This document shows positions 48,254-60,679 of a stretch of DNA of 64,000 bases, one piece after another. The translations under genes were made by a program, and so were the position numbers. The notes under the pieces were generated by a model. It made no database searches and was not told where the DNA came from. It worked only from the letters and a program-made list of their open reading frames with translations. Position 1 is the stretch's first letter. Every line of letters begins with the position of its first letter. Origin of the DNA: Timema cristinae (lineage: Eukaryota; Arthropoda; Insecta; Phasmatodea; Timematidae); contig JBCFYV010000012.1 in NCBI GenBank assembly GCA_039000515.1, positions 14,882,290 to 14,946,289 of the forward strand, in the 5' to 3' direction.

Positions 48254-49395
48254 AAATATATTCTTGAAATACAAGGAGGAACGATTATGGGGAAATATTT
48301 CAACTTGAAATCCTAAGAGTGTAGAAACATCGAGGGAGAAAGTTATATTGCTCACAGAACTAATAGTGTTTCTAGGCAACAATGATAGTGCAGTCCCTTA
48401 GAGATTCACTCCCAACCTCCGGTTACCTTTATCTAGCTGGTCTAGAGGAATATAAATTTTAAATGAATAGGATCCTATCCATTTAATGGAGAAGATAAAA
48501 TTGAACTTAATGTATTGGCCTAACTCACATTGAGCTATAGATCAACATACGGCCATAACTACGGTATTTCTGGATTGTTTTAATAGTATTTTAATAAATA
48601 GTACTCATGCAGACTTGTATTCAGTATGAAAGTTTTCTTTTCAATAAATAAAGTGCTCATAAATGCGACTATTAACTAATGTACTATTAAGTACGGTAAT
48701 CATTTTGTCATTGTGTAGGCCTAGTGTTTTATAAATCTACTTCACCCTTTCACTCAAAAACCACTTCATCGATTGAGCTGAAATATCGCAGGGGCATATC
48801 TAAGAGGCTAATTAAAATTACTTTGACCACTTAAAATTAGGTGCTAATCCCTTTCCCCTACCCCTAGCACCCCAAGACGTATCACCGGATACACTGCAGA
48901 GACGGAATAACCTAAATTTATCAATATCCCCTCAATATTTAACCACCCATAATAATGTGTATCCATTTATAAATCAAGAAATTGATACATACTAATTACT
49001 GGTTACACCAAACACATCAGGCTGGTTTAATGTCCTGACGAAACACTAGTTACTATCACATAAAAAAAACTAGTATTAAACTAACTTACAAAATTGCAGT
49101 CACCATCTTATTACTGTTCAGTGATACGCATAATATAATACATTGGTATTCATTAATGTTTGCGTTTATATTTAACTTCGGAGTAAATATGTTGAGGGTC
49201 ATCTGATACTCATTTAGTATTATAGCTCATTAGTGTCCTGAGTGAAGGGAGTCTCTAAAGGTCGGAGCTAGTCCTGAAATCTCCCAAATGGTGCTTCCTC
49301 ATACTTTATTCAGGTTATCCCCATAGAAATTCTTTTTACTACTCATATTTCTCGTTTTCTATCCTTTGGATTGTGTTTGTACTTTGCTCAGCTCT

Positions 49396-49590
49396 TATAG
49401 CCCTTCCGGGAGAAGCGTATATTTACAGTAATGGGATAGGGATGAGTAAGGTCTAATTTAAAGCTACTGTACCCGAATTTACATGAGTATAATTGGGAAA
49501 CAGTTTATCTCATTTTGGCCCACTCTTTGTGTATCTTCAAACCCGGGCCTTCCCGTCATCGACTAAAAGTATCATAAAAGATCAACATAA
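49396..49590 (-). mobile_element. SINE type A, decayed
   Basis: AGCCCTTCCGGGAGAAGCGT, ATGGGATAGGGATGAGTAAG, TGTACCCGAATTTACATGAG and AAACCCGGGCCTTCCCGTCA are in antisense type A order. Confidence 0.65.
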
Positions 49591-50342
49591 CATCTTTATC
49601 TTCGTACCCACTATTATGTGTCTTTGTTTTAGTGACTTCGCTATTAAATTTTTTTCCTTATAAAATACAGAAGTTTGGAAAGTATATTTTATTGAGTCTT
49701 AAAACACTTAACAATCCTAGATTGATGCGGTTTGTAACCGTACATGTCATATTTTTACTGGAAGTCTTCTTTTTAGATTTTTTATACCAGAATACTCTAT
49801 GATTTTAACTTGTACTCTATACTTGCGGGACACTTAGTGGTTGATGATAGATTGTGATAAAGTGCCAGGTAATAAGTTATCTAACCAATGAATTATTACT
49901 AGAGATACTGTTTTTTTAGCTTCAATTATTTGTAAAAATATCCTTTTAGTATTGAAAAATCTCGTTTTGCAGCATTTATATTTAAAATATTTCCATTATG
50001 TAGCAAAGTGACAGGAATATAGGTCTAGGCATATAAAACACCTTCCGTTTTCAGATACTGGCGTACAGCGGGGTCATCTAGTTATTGTAGAGGGATGTTT
50101 GCTTTCAAACACATTTTCACAATATCGCTTATGAAGGCAGTCCTTTCTGTGGCTCTCTTCACCCCCTGGTTATTTCTAAAATAGTGATTTGTTGTTTGCT
50201 GCAGCCAGCGACCTCTGCGTCCAAAGATTTAATTGTAACATGGTCGCTAGAGAGGACATGCTTCTTCAGTGTGTCCAGTTTTTACCCCTCGAGGCGGCTG
50301 ACACATACACCACACATTAAAATATTAGAATCTTGAATCACT

Positions 50343-51838
50343 CACGTGCAATTTGTCAGTTTGAAAATAACGATGTGAGCTGAGGCATACGTTAACTATC
50401 GGGCCAGCATGTTTTTTCCCCCACCACTGGTGTGACGTCAGGTGGAGTGGTGGTCCTATCCGATCTGTCACAGCTCTCTCTACGGTTATTTGAGTGTAAT
50501 TTGTTGTAAGTGCATTGTTCAACAGTATTTTAACTTCTTTTAAAAATGATTTGTATCTGGATGTAAATCCAACTATGAGTGCACTAATATAAAATCCGTA
50601 TTTAAATTTCCCAGTCATTAAACGCTCAGACAAAAATAGATTTGGTCCATTCACAGAGACAATTTCATCCCTTCCACCTACTCAGTCTTATGTGAGTATC
50701 ATTTTACCGAATAAGATATTATTAGAGAAGAATACGTAAAAAAGGCCCGTGGCAACATTTTAACTTGTAGAAGTGAAAAACCAAAATGAATAAAAGTATT
50801 CATACACAACTATTATTGAAAAATCTTCCGTCATACTCGTCTAAAACCTTACAAGAAACAAAACAAAAAAACTCTTGGAGAAAGACAAGAAATTGGAATT
50901 CTTAAAAAAAAAAACGGAGAGATTGAAATCGTTGTGAAAGATAATATTCTAAACTCTGTTGATTTTAGATCAAATGTTCCAGAAAACTTTGCCAAAGAAT
51001 TATGTTATTAAATTTAATCTTAAATTAAGAAAAGAAAATAATATTAAAGTTATTCAAATGTTTAACAAAATTTCAAAATACAGGTTTATTTTATTGATGG
51101 ATTTGCTAAAGAATAGTTCAACCCTATGTTCATTTATCTGTTTTAAATGTAAATCACCTCATTTTGATATTGTAAAGAGGCTTGTTTCAATTTTTTATAA
51201 CATTCTTCTTAATAGCTACACCAAAGTTATCAAAGACAGGACTAAGCCAGAAAAAAATGAAAACAGAGAATGAAAGAGTTGTTTGGACAAAGTTTCCCTC
51301 GTATAATGGTTTTGCAATATTTTACTGTCTTACATAAAACTATTATGTATCAATAACGACATGTTGTCATCCATAACGAAATGAAAAATTTGTAATACAT
51401 TGTTTGTTTGTGGGTTTACTATGAAACAGTCAAACAATGATAAACTTACAACCTAGAATATTACTCAAAGCTTCTCAACTCAAAAAAATAAGTAACTTAA
51501 CTGACACAATATTAGGAACTATTTTAGTAAATTTATATAAACACCATAGCTTTGATGTTTTATTACATTATTTGAAATGTATGGTTTAGGTTAAGTTATC
51601 TGTAAATTTAATTTTATCACTATTATAGTCAAGTAAGAATGCTGCAGAATAACTTATCCCAATGATAAACCCCTACGTAGTAACATTACTTGTAAAAATA
51701 AAGTTTTAGTTGGACGCTACGAGTGAACGCTGTGTTAACTAAAGGAGCGCAGCGGCAGCCAACCGCCTCTCTCTGTGACGTCACGCCAGTGGCATGCAGG
51801 CCCGATAGCTAACGTAGGCAATGATGCAAGCACGTGCC
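50343..51838. mobile_element. Possible 1.5-kb element with inverted arms
   Basis: The left arm (50343-50440) contains CACGTGCA, ACGTTAACTATCGGGCC and CCACTGGTGTGACGTCA. The right arm (51765-51838, reversed) contains CACGTGC, ACGTTAGCTATCGGGCC and CCACTGGCGTGACGTCA. The arms are inverted and interrupted by different spacers. Between them is an AT-rich segment with one 105-codon open frame (50959-51273) that I do not recognise. A decayed DNA transposon fits, but no target duplication was identified. Confidence 0.45.
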
Positions 51839-51839
51839 C

Positions 51840-53780
51840 TTATATGATCAAATAGTCACAGGAAGAATGCAATGATTGTCCTGGCTAGATTAGTAGACAC
51901 CCTCACAAGTTCGCTTATTTATTTAAAACTAGAGATCGCTCATAAAGGCATTTAACGCAGAAACAGTCGTTTATCGCTCTATATCACAATTATAAAACTC
52001 CATTGAAAGTTCAACCAAACCATAATAAATGTGAATATTTAGAAAAAAAAAAGCCATTTTGATTGAATTTTAATTTGTATTGCTAAAACTAAAAAACAAT
52101 GTCTCTAGTTAATACATATTAAATAAATATCACATTTATTAATACAGTTTTGTTTTATTGAAACTCGTTGACGGTTGAAAAGTTATTAGGAGTAATTATC
52201 AACTTCACAAACTTTATATACTTTGTGTCTTTTTTTATCAATTTGATTATGACTTAGATACGCTTCATTTTCGTAAAAATAATTAATAAGTCATCCCCTA
52301 AGTTTCGCCTTTCATATAATATTTAATTGTATACAATAGCCTTCGTCCATCTAGAGTTGGAGTGAGTATTGCACCTCCACAGCTCTTGACCGTAGTAAGG
52401 TTCATCCAATCAGAACTCAACCTGAAGAATTTCTCTTAGCTATTTAATTAGGCCCAAAAAAATATAGTTTAAAACATATAGTAAAACGGGGAAAAGTTAG
52501 TCCATTAAATAATGTTTTCTATTTCAAAATAATATACAACAAATAGTATGCGTCTTGTAAAGTAGGATTTTTTTTTAGAAAGTTATTATATTTTACAAGG
52601 GGAACGCAAGCCTTACAAATTTGGAGAGTTTAGTAATAAATACGCTTTGCATTCAGAGTTTGAGACTATTATTTAAATGGATTCTAAATCTTTCTTACTC
52701 TGATTGCCATACACGAAGCATGCAAGCGTATGCGAAACAAATGCATTCAAGTAGGTAGCAGCATACGTGTTCTAGATAGCAGGGTGTTTTTTTTAACCAA
52801 TCCTTTAAGCACAATACTAACATATTTTTAGTTTTAATTTCATAACGTTCGGAAGGTATTGTGAAGATATTATGGTGGGGATGGAGGGCTAGCATTACCC
52901 AAATAACATTGGAAAATGAGAAAACTTATAAAATGAAATAAATACACAACCTTAAACTTGAAATAAAATATACTTTTCTATACTTCCAATATTTCATATT
53001 ATTAATTTGATGGCTTTATAAAATAACAATTCAATTTTTTTTAAATATTGCTTATAAAAATAATCAGGATGTATAGTGGGAAAATCATTAATTTAAAAGA
53101 TTAGAATTATAAAACCATGTAGCCTGTTAGAAATGGTGGATAAAAGCAGGCTGTTAATTAATTTATAAATGAACAGTAGAAAAAACTAATCATTTTAACC
53201 CAATGTTTACCCACCACAACATCCAAACGAAAACACATCCCCCAGTTATCCAAATATAGACCAAAGTCCCCACCTTTATCAATTCAACCGCTCTTCCCCC
53301 TCACGAATTATAATATTGGACACTTTCCAATAGCCAGGTTCTCTAACTTTAACCAATTTTGGTAAGGAATAATGCGGGACACTTGGTGATTTGACTACAG
53401 CGCTCCTGGCGGCAATACCTTCCGAGCGATAACGCCTTATGATTTAAAGGTTAATTGGTACATTTAAATTTTTGTTAGGGTGGCACTACACAGTCATATT
53501 TCTTTTATATAAAAAATACATGTTTTATATAATATAATATTATAAAAGAGCTGACACCAACGTATGTAATACATTACATATCATCTTATTTTCTTCAAAG
53601 TTTACACGATGTAAATGATTTCAAAAATAGATGTCAATAATTTCAAAAATATTTACGAATGGATGATGAAACTTTTAAAAATTTGCTCACCAAAGTTTAT
53701 TTTTAGTCAAAAGAAAATAACGCTGATGCTCTAGTCTTAGTGTGGAGTTTGAGTCATTATATTTTTAATTACTTTGCATG
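51840..53780. other. AT-rich DNA without recognised gene
   Basis: A C-rich patch lies at about 53210-53300 (CCCACCACAACATCC and similar). Otherwise AT-rich with no feature I can support. Confidence 0.5.
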
Positions 53781-53796
53781 CCTGTACAGCAGTCCA

Positions 53797-54072
53797 CAGT
53801 GGTTCTCACACTTGTATGCTTCATGTACCTCCTGGAAATATTTATAGAACTGGCGTACGCCTTGTAAGGATATACACTAGTATAGTATAATAATGGGTAT
53901 ACAATAAACCATCAGGGGTAAGAGGGGATGCAGAGAGGAGAGTTGATACATGTGTACAGACATGAATCACAATTTCACCCCTCGGCTACTATCAGTGTTG
54001 CTAACAGTCCAGTCTTTATACTACTTGTACAATAATTCCACCACTTCGCGTACCCCACTTTGAGAACCACTG
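53797..54072. mobile_element. hAT-like MITE, about 276 bp
   Basis: The left end CAGTGGTTCTCACACTTGTA and the right end, reversed, CAGTGGTTCTCAAAGTGGGG match the CAGTGGTTCTCAAAC-type ends known from Charlie-like hAT elements. Both continue into GTAC-containing similarity. There is no coding capacity. The 8 bp on each side do not match well, so the expected target duplication is not preserved or the ends are slightly misplaced. Confidence 0.7.
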
Positions 54073-54867
54073 ATATACAATATAGGTTAAACTTTCGAAT
54101 CTCACTATTATATTAATAAAACACTAAATAATAAACTATTATATATTTTATAAAATATTTGAAAAGCATAAAAAATATTATAATACATTATCAATATATT
54201 ATTGATTGATCGTCAAAATTGTATTAGATTTTTGTAAAAGAAATATGATAGTGTAATAACAACCATAACCCTAGTTGATGATAAACGTCTTAAGTATAAA
54301 ATAGTGAGAATGTCTGTAAAAGCTGTTTTTGAATCTAATAATAGTAAAAGTGAAAAATATATCTAGCTTAATTTATCTCTTCAAAAATGTCTAGTCCGAT
54401 GATATTAATTTTTTGTAACCAAAAATAACATTGAAAATATATTTAATTTTTTATTTACTGATAGATATTGTATTGAAATTTTGTATTGTATAATATAAAG
54501 TAAGACATTAATAATTTTAACTTTTTTATGTTCAGTACAAAAGAGTAAATATTAACCTCTTTTTAGTTGTTAGTATACAATATATATTAATTGACGAGTA
54601 TCTTGTGCCGTTTTGTTTTTAATATTTAAACACAAGCCTTTTATTTTAAAAGTGTTTAGCATAATACCTACGAGGTGATAATCTTCAACTACTATACCAC
54701 TTTTATGTTCTTAAAAAATGTTTTACTTCATTTATCAACATTTTTTGGCCAGCCAAACTTTACTCATACACGAATATATTAGTGTTAATGTTATATATTA
54801 TTTTTGAGGCATTCACTTTCCTTCCTACAGTGATGTTTTCGTTGAACTGCAAAATATGTTTAGTCTT

Positions 54868-54935
54868 ATAGCATAGTTACATTGCTAGTCACCTTCCTAG
54901 GTTCGATTCCTGACAAGTATGGGGAAAAACCACTA
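54868..54935 (+). mobile_element. tRNA-like SINE head
   Basis: TAGCATAGTTACATTGCTAG is A-box-like and CTAGGTTCGATTCCTGACA is a good B box, about 35 bases apart. No clear body or tail was found, so the family is open. Confidence 0.45.
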
Positions 54936-55229
54936 GAGAAATTGAAGCTTACCTTCCACAGGGATGAATCATTGGTCGTAGAATTAGAAGTTAAATCGGT
55001 TCTAGAACTAGGATGATTAGTAAAGCAAGAGTTGATAAACTAGGTTCAAAATAACAATATTAATAAATGAATTTTCAAAGAAAAACTTATGTCTAACGTT
55101 ACATGTCCAAAATCTTATTCAAATAACATTTATTATTATTTCTTGTTTTAAAATTAAATATATAAAGTGAATATTCGACTTTGTTAGAGTATGATTATAT
55201 TAATCCAAATATTAAAATTTAGAAATAAA

Positions 55230-56345
55230 ACTTTCCTTCACTGACCCTTACAATCGTATAAATTTGGCTCCAAGAAAATATATCAGATGATGGAAAATCG
55301 TATTGGCTCACTGACCATGGTTTGAGACTAGGACTTTATTTTCTGGTGGAAAATCTTCCTTGTGCACAGTTTTACCAACATAGGTAATGAACTGTAGATG
55401 TGGTGCAGAAATTTACTGACAATTGACTGACCTTGATGCGAGATCTGGAGTCTATTTTCTTATAGAAAGCCTTTCATGTGGTGCTCCTTATAATTGTACA
55501 AAATGTTACCTTAATCAGTTTATGAAAGTATAAATAATGAAGAATATAACTCATTGACTGACTCTGTTTGGATAAAATAACTAATTTTATTTGGGAATTG
55601 ACGCTGCCCATTCCCTTTACCCATTATATATATAATTTTGTCAGACTGTCCTATCAAGGGGTGGGAGTTGTTAGGAAGGAGCGTTTAAAAAATCAAACTC
55701 ATTGTGTTGATGGATTTATTGTAGACTAAAGTACTAATGTTTTGTAAATGGTTAATTGGTAAAATATTACGGAAGTTATAGCCCACGTCAGTCCTTTTAG
55801 GAAACAATCCCTGAATACGTATATTTTGGTGAACTACTCCACCTCGTATTGGGTAAGAACTACATAAGTCCTACCTCGATGGCTCTTGCCATCAACTATT
55901 AGAACCCCCTTAACACTCTCCAAAGACTCTCCGAAAACAAACTCTTTTGTCCTCGTTTGGCACCTACTTATAGCTTAAAAGATCGCTTACTGATATTTTG
56001 CTAAATGTAATTTATTAGCATGTCACTAAACACGATCAAATCTGGCTTTCAAAACATAATGTGTAAGCTTAATGTGGAATGTTCTGAATAACTTGGCTGA
56101 TTTAGGCTTTCATTATTACTAGGGAACTGTGTCTCTTATTTAACATACCTATTTCGCAATGTTATTAGACATTTGCAGGATAATATTTCTACCAGAATCA
56201 TTAAATATGTACCTTTGCTCAAATCTGCTATTGGCTGACTGATCCATATGTGATATGTAGGCGTATGCATATTTTCTTGTTGAAAACCATTCGAGTCACG
56301 GTTTCAATAATACCAAATCATGTCTGTTTAATGTTTTATTTGATG
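55230..56345. repeat. Degenerate tandem/dispersed units of about 120-130 bp
   Basis: TTGGCTCACTGACC, TTGACTGACCTTG, TTGACTGACTCTG and TTGGCTGACTGATCC lie at about 55303, 55423, 55553 and 56230. The first, second and fourth are followed by an ATTTTCTTGTTGAAAA-like segment and a GTG-rich stretch. The first three are nearly regularly spaced; the last lies beyond about 600 bp of other DNA. Divergence is high. Confidence 0.55.
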
Positions 56346-56404
56346 TGGAGAGATCGACTCACTTTCTAACTTGTATGTAAGGTATGAGAATTTGCTAGAG
56401 AGCT

Positions 56405-56406
56405 TA

Positions 56407-56437
<31 letters not shown>

Positions 56438-56705
56438 TAATAATAATAATAATATAATAATATTTAGCACCGCGTCCTACTACCCGTTTGGGTTATACGC
56501 TTTAAGTACTAATTACGCTAATGGATTAGGAATTGGGAAGGTTGAATTAGAGGAAGTGAACCCGCATTGGCGTGGGGGAAAAGTGGAAAACCATTTAAGA
56601 AAAAACACCCCCAGTTCACCCGACCGAGATTCGAACCTCGATCTCCTCGTCCTCAGCAGTCGAGCTCAATACGATAAGTGCGTTAGCCAACTACGCCACC
56701 GGTAG
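56405..56705 (-). mobile_element. SINE type A, complete reference copy
   Basis: This is the clearest A copy. The minus-strand head GGTGGCGTAGTTGGCTAACG has an A box, and GAGGTTCGAATCTCGGTCGG a B box. The body includes AAATGGTTTTCCACTTTTCC. The tail includes GCGTATAACCCAAACGGGTA and GGACGCGGTGCTAAATA, ending in an (ATT/ATA)n tract at 56405-56460. Being intact, it is probably among the younger insertions. Confidence 0.92.
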
Positions 56706-57739
56706 AGAGCTTAAAAATGTATAGTTAACGTATACCTAATTTTTAAACGATGGGTGAACGAACTCTGCTCATAGGTGTGGAATATTCAGATATTTTAGAG
56801 ATTCAAGTACCTCAGAAGATGTTAGCAGAACAGGTACCTAAATAAATATTTTTATAAACTTTATAAATGTTAATATAATTAAATACATATAAATTTATTT
56901 AAAAATTACAATTAATATTATTATTATTGTTGTAAACATTATTTTTGGTAATCACATTTAACTACTTTACTTAAATAATGTGTACGTTCATTAGAAATTG
57001 GCGCCAGTTTTTCAGGTCATACCCCTCGGATCGCCACAAGTAAATCGTCACCCCTATAAATAAAGCAGATATAAGAAGTGTCCTGTATTGTACTCTAATG
57101 TGGGTTTTTTTCATATAATTTGAAAAGAAGAAGATATTACTCTCAATTTGGACACTACAATCATTGATTAATTACATCAGCCAGGAGAGCCCATTCCATT
57201 CAAATACTTCCTTTCTTTTCTGAGTATTTAAAAGACACGATCCTAAAAAAATGAAGTTATATTTGTAATTTATAATTAATTTCAGGCAATAAATTTTTCT
57301 AAATATTTAATACAGTTTGGTTGCTATAATATGTTAAAATACAGAACATAACTATTTAAACTTAAAAGTAGAATAAACTGTTTCTTGCTTCACACAGATT
57401 TGTCTTGCTACTTTACCTGAAAATGAAGATATATACTTAACCTGGAGGATAAAGAGAACGAAAGAAGAGGCCAGTCAGTGTTTTTACCTTTTTTATAACA
57501 AAACTTATTTTTGACAATATAAATAAAATATTTTCTTAGTACTAACATATTGTTAAATATCTGTCATGAGCATAGTGTCATCAGATGACAAACTTTATAA
57601 ATGAAGAAAAAAGTTGTCATTAAATTACTAGATACGCTTGACAGATATTTAAAAAATATAGAGGTCACTACGAAAAGAAATTTAAACTTCTGATTTCTTT
57701 AGAACAAAAAAGTTTTTCTATAAAAACTGCAAAAACCTC

Positions 57740-58755
57740 GACCTTTTCTTACGTCCCCTAAATCCCCATTTTTAAGTCGTGAGATATGTGAAACCTAGGC
57801 AATATACACTGTTACAGAAATATATTAATAAAAGAGGATCCTCCCGGTTCACCAAAGAGCATAACAATATACTTTCCCGTTTACTAGACCTTAATTAAAT
57901 AAATTGAAAGGTATGCAACAAACTAAGATTTCCTTGCTCCTCTACCTAAGAATCGAGACATTTACTTAAAATGAATAAAATATGTGAAATGAAATAATAG
58001 TCATTATTGTAAGGACATGAATAAACATATTTCCCCAAAGAACATAAATTAAATAGTATTGATTGTCTCAGAAACGTTTTGAGAAAAAAGAAAAAATATC
58101 TTTACCCCAATGAAAATAAAAAATACACATCCCATTTCATAGACCTCAATTTAACCAATATATTTAGCGTGTAATCTGAATGGGTAGTAAGGTGCGATGC
58201 TAATAATAAAAAAAAATTGCCAAATGGTCAGAGAGTATCATTTTTGTAAAAAACACTTCAAATAAACTATTTTTTATTTAAAATAGTACTACAACTTGGC
58301 AGTGATCTCAAAGAGTGGCGGAAATATTAAATTTGTAGATATCACCTGGTTTAAGGTCCCCTCTGTCATTTTCCTGGGAAAAATAGTAAGCACAATTTCT
58401 TTTGTAATGACAATCCGTACGAAGTTTATCAAAATCGTTGAAGCCGATTTTGAGAAAAATAATTTATTCTATTTTCAACCATAATTTTAGGACACGACAG
58501 CTATCTAATTCCAAAGACTCCTTAAATAAACTTTATGCAAACCAAAGATAAAAAGTTATAACCCAATTGTTAAAATGGTTTAGGCCCTAGGTCAAAATAC
58601 AGCCACACACATAGACAGATAGACAGAATCACAAAAAAGAAACACATTTTTGGGTTCAGTAGGACATGAAAATGCCAAATTCATTAAAATTTTGATTTTT
58701 TTTAAATCACAGTACTTTATATAGATACCTGAGGGAACGTGATAAAGTAAAATAC
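57740..58755 (-). repeat. Hairpin-ended interspersed repeat, copy 6 (decayed)
   Basis: The minus strand shows the TTCATGTCCTACTGAACCCA, CTGTCTATCTGTC and CTAAACCATTTTAACAATTG segments. Two decayed versions of the AATATGTGAAATGAAATAATA end lie near 57780 and 57980. A partial SINE tail at 58140-58212 interrupts it. Confidence 0.6.
58140..58212 (+). mobile_element. SINE tail fragment
   Basis: TTAGCGTGTAATCTGAATGG, GTAGTAAGGTGCGATGCTAA and TAATAAAAAAA match the shared A/B tail only. It lies inside the hairpin-ended repeat at 57.7-58.75 kb. Confidence 0.7.
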
Positions 58756-58804
58756 AGATAAAATTAATATAAAATAATTATTATAATAATAAAGGATTTT
58801 TTTT

Positions 58805-58935
58805 CTTTTGTAACTCTACTCTCCCTTTATGTAGATCTGGGTGCATCTTCTCTAAACTATACCTACCTCATCCCATGATCCAAAAGCTTAATTAAAAGAT
58901 GTATAAACCAGACGGGTGGTAAGATGTGGCAGCAA
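58805..58935 (+). mobile_element. SINE type A, 5'-truncated
   Basis: CTACTCTCCCTTTATGTAGA, CTACCTCATCCCATGATCC and ATAAACCAGACGGGTGGTAA match the body and tail; the tRNA-like head is absent. Confidence 0.7.
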
Positions 58936-58959
58936 AAAAACTAAAAAAACTTCTCACGC

Positions 58960-59400
58960 CTCCTCTTTTTATATTTCGAGTCCCAACCCCAGAAATGCAA
59001 AGTGCTAGCCAGAAGTGAGAGGGGAGTTAAATAAAATAATCTTGTCGAGTGTTCGGTGAAAGCCGTCAGTAACAATGAGATGACGTCATGCCTAACGATG
59101 AGATGCCGTGGCTTAGCGATCCTGAGTAGCATCCGGTCTTCAAAAAGCCAATCGGAAACTGTGAGGCCTACATAGACTGGGCCACGACATTAACCCTCTC
59201 ACCCCCTTCCTCTCTTGGTCAAGGAGATGAAGAAGGAAAGGGATCGAAAAGGGTAGAATAGGGGAGTAGGGTAATGGGAAAAAAAACACGCATCTCCGTT
59301 TATTGGCACGCGAGAATTTAGTTAACACCCGCACCACGGATGAAAAGGGAGGGGAAAGGGATGAGGGAGAGAGTGTGGGGTGTAGAAAGAGATATCTTTA
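58960..59400. other. GC-richer island with TGACGTCA
   Basis: TGACGTCA lies at 59081-59088, within AATGAGATGACGTCA and close to a similar ACGATGAGATGCCG. A purine-rich block (59220-59370) follows. Composition differs sharply from both sides. Short open frames on either strand match no protein I know. Confidence 0.4.
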
Positions 59401-59644
59401 ATAGAAATCGATTAAATTTGCGTGACTTCTTTTTTTTTAATGAAGAGTTTTTTTCTTCAATTGGTTTTCCTTCTGTGGTAGAAGCTCACCATCACAAGGG
59501 GGACGACTTCTTTTTTAAAATCTATTTTTCTCTGGGGATAATTTTAGGGTGGATAATGTAGACAAAGTAAGAGAGTGGTAGGAAAAACAGTATTGTATTG
59601 TTATAAAATTTACTATAACTACTTTCATTTAGTCATAGGAAAAG

Positions 59645-59752
59645 TCATATAATCTGCAGGTGTCACTTTTAATTTATCAATATCTATAAAATAACACCAA
59701 TAATATATTAAATTGTTATCAATATTGACAACATAAAAATGTTTTTGCGCTT
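59645..59752. repeat. Dispersed AT-rich repeat, copy 2
   Basis: GTCATATAATCTGCAGGTGT, CACTTTTAATTTATCAATAT, CTATAAAATAACACCAATAA and ATTGACAACATAAAAATG are collinear with the copy at 62.4 kb. Confidence 0.5.
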
Positions 59753-59779
59753 TTATAAAATTCTGTTCTTACCACGTTC

Positions 59780-60430
59780 TTACTATACCGTCCATTTTTA
59801 ATAGAAATAACTTTAGAAATGCAAAAATGATACCAAATATAGCAACGTCTATAACATTTTAATACATTATTAGTGCTATTTTTTTATAGGAATTACTTGA
59901 CGTATGAATACGGGAACGTATATATAGTAGCATTTAAAGCTCTCAGGTAGGCGTATAAATATTTTATAAAGGTATTTTAATGATAGTAAAGTATCAATTC
60001 CTAGACATTTTCCAAGTAAAAAAAGACCCAGCCTTAATTTTAATTTACAAATGGTATTTCATTCAAAGCTGATGGAACCAAACATAGAAAAATAAATTAA
60101 ATATATTAGAATTTGTGGAAATGATTAGAGTAAAATGACTTTAAAATATGATATATTTAAAATTAAGAAAATATTAAAAGAAATAAATATTCAAAGAATA
60201 GGTAGTGATTCCTATTCAAAATCTTTCTATTTATATATACTCCACACGTTTCAAAAAATGCAGCATCTCTTACATCTTGGTTTCTGTAAAGCATGCTAGA
60301 ATTTCAAAAAACATTCATGGTCTCCGTAGATCTCAATAAACCTTACAGTGGTGGTTTCACTCCACCTATCAGTCATGAATTTCCAAATATTACAAATATA
60401 TATTTTAAATAAGTTTTTTAAATAAATACA
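59780..60430. other. AT-rich DNA without recognised gene
   Basis: No coding, RNA or repeat signal beyond simple AT richness. Confidence 0.5.
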
Positions 60431-60435
60431 TTATT

Positions 60436-60676
60436 TCTAGCACCACGTCTTTCTGCCCGTTCATTTAAAATGCGTTTGTACTAATTTCACTAAGGTGTTA
60501 AGGACGAGGAGAGATGAATTTGTAGGGAGTGCCCATATTTTCGTGAATATAGAAAGGGAAATCATTTAGGGAAAACTATATATCTTTGACACAACCGAGG
60601 CTCAGATCCCTTGGTAGCAGCAGTCTACTCTATTGTAAAAGTGATGCCTTGGACATTTCGACTGTCGAAGCGAATA
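60436..60676 (-). mobile_element. SINE type A
   Basis: CTAGCACCACGTCTTTCTGC begins the antisense tail. AAGGACGAGGAGAGATGAAT, AAATCATTTAGGGAAAAC and ACATTTCGACTGTCGAAGCG follow. Full length but diverged. Confidence 0.7.
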
Positions 60677-60679
60677 ATT

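Noticed and set aside
50325..50654. 109-codon minus-strand open frame
   Set aside because: It overlaps the left inverted arm, has no recognised domain and no splice or start context. Treated as chance.
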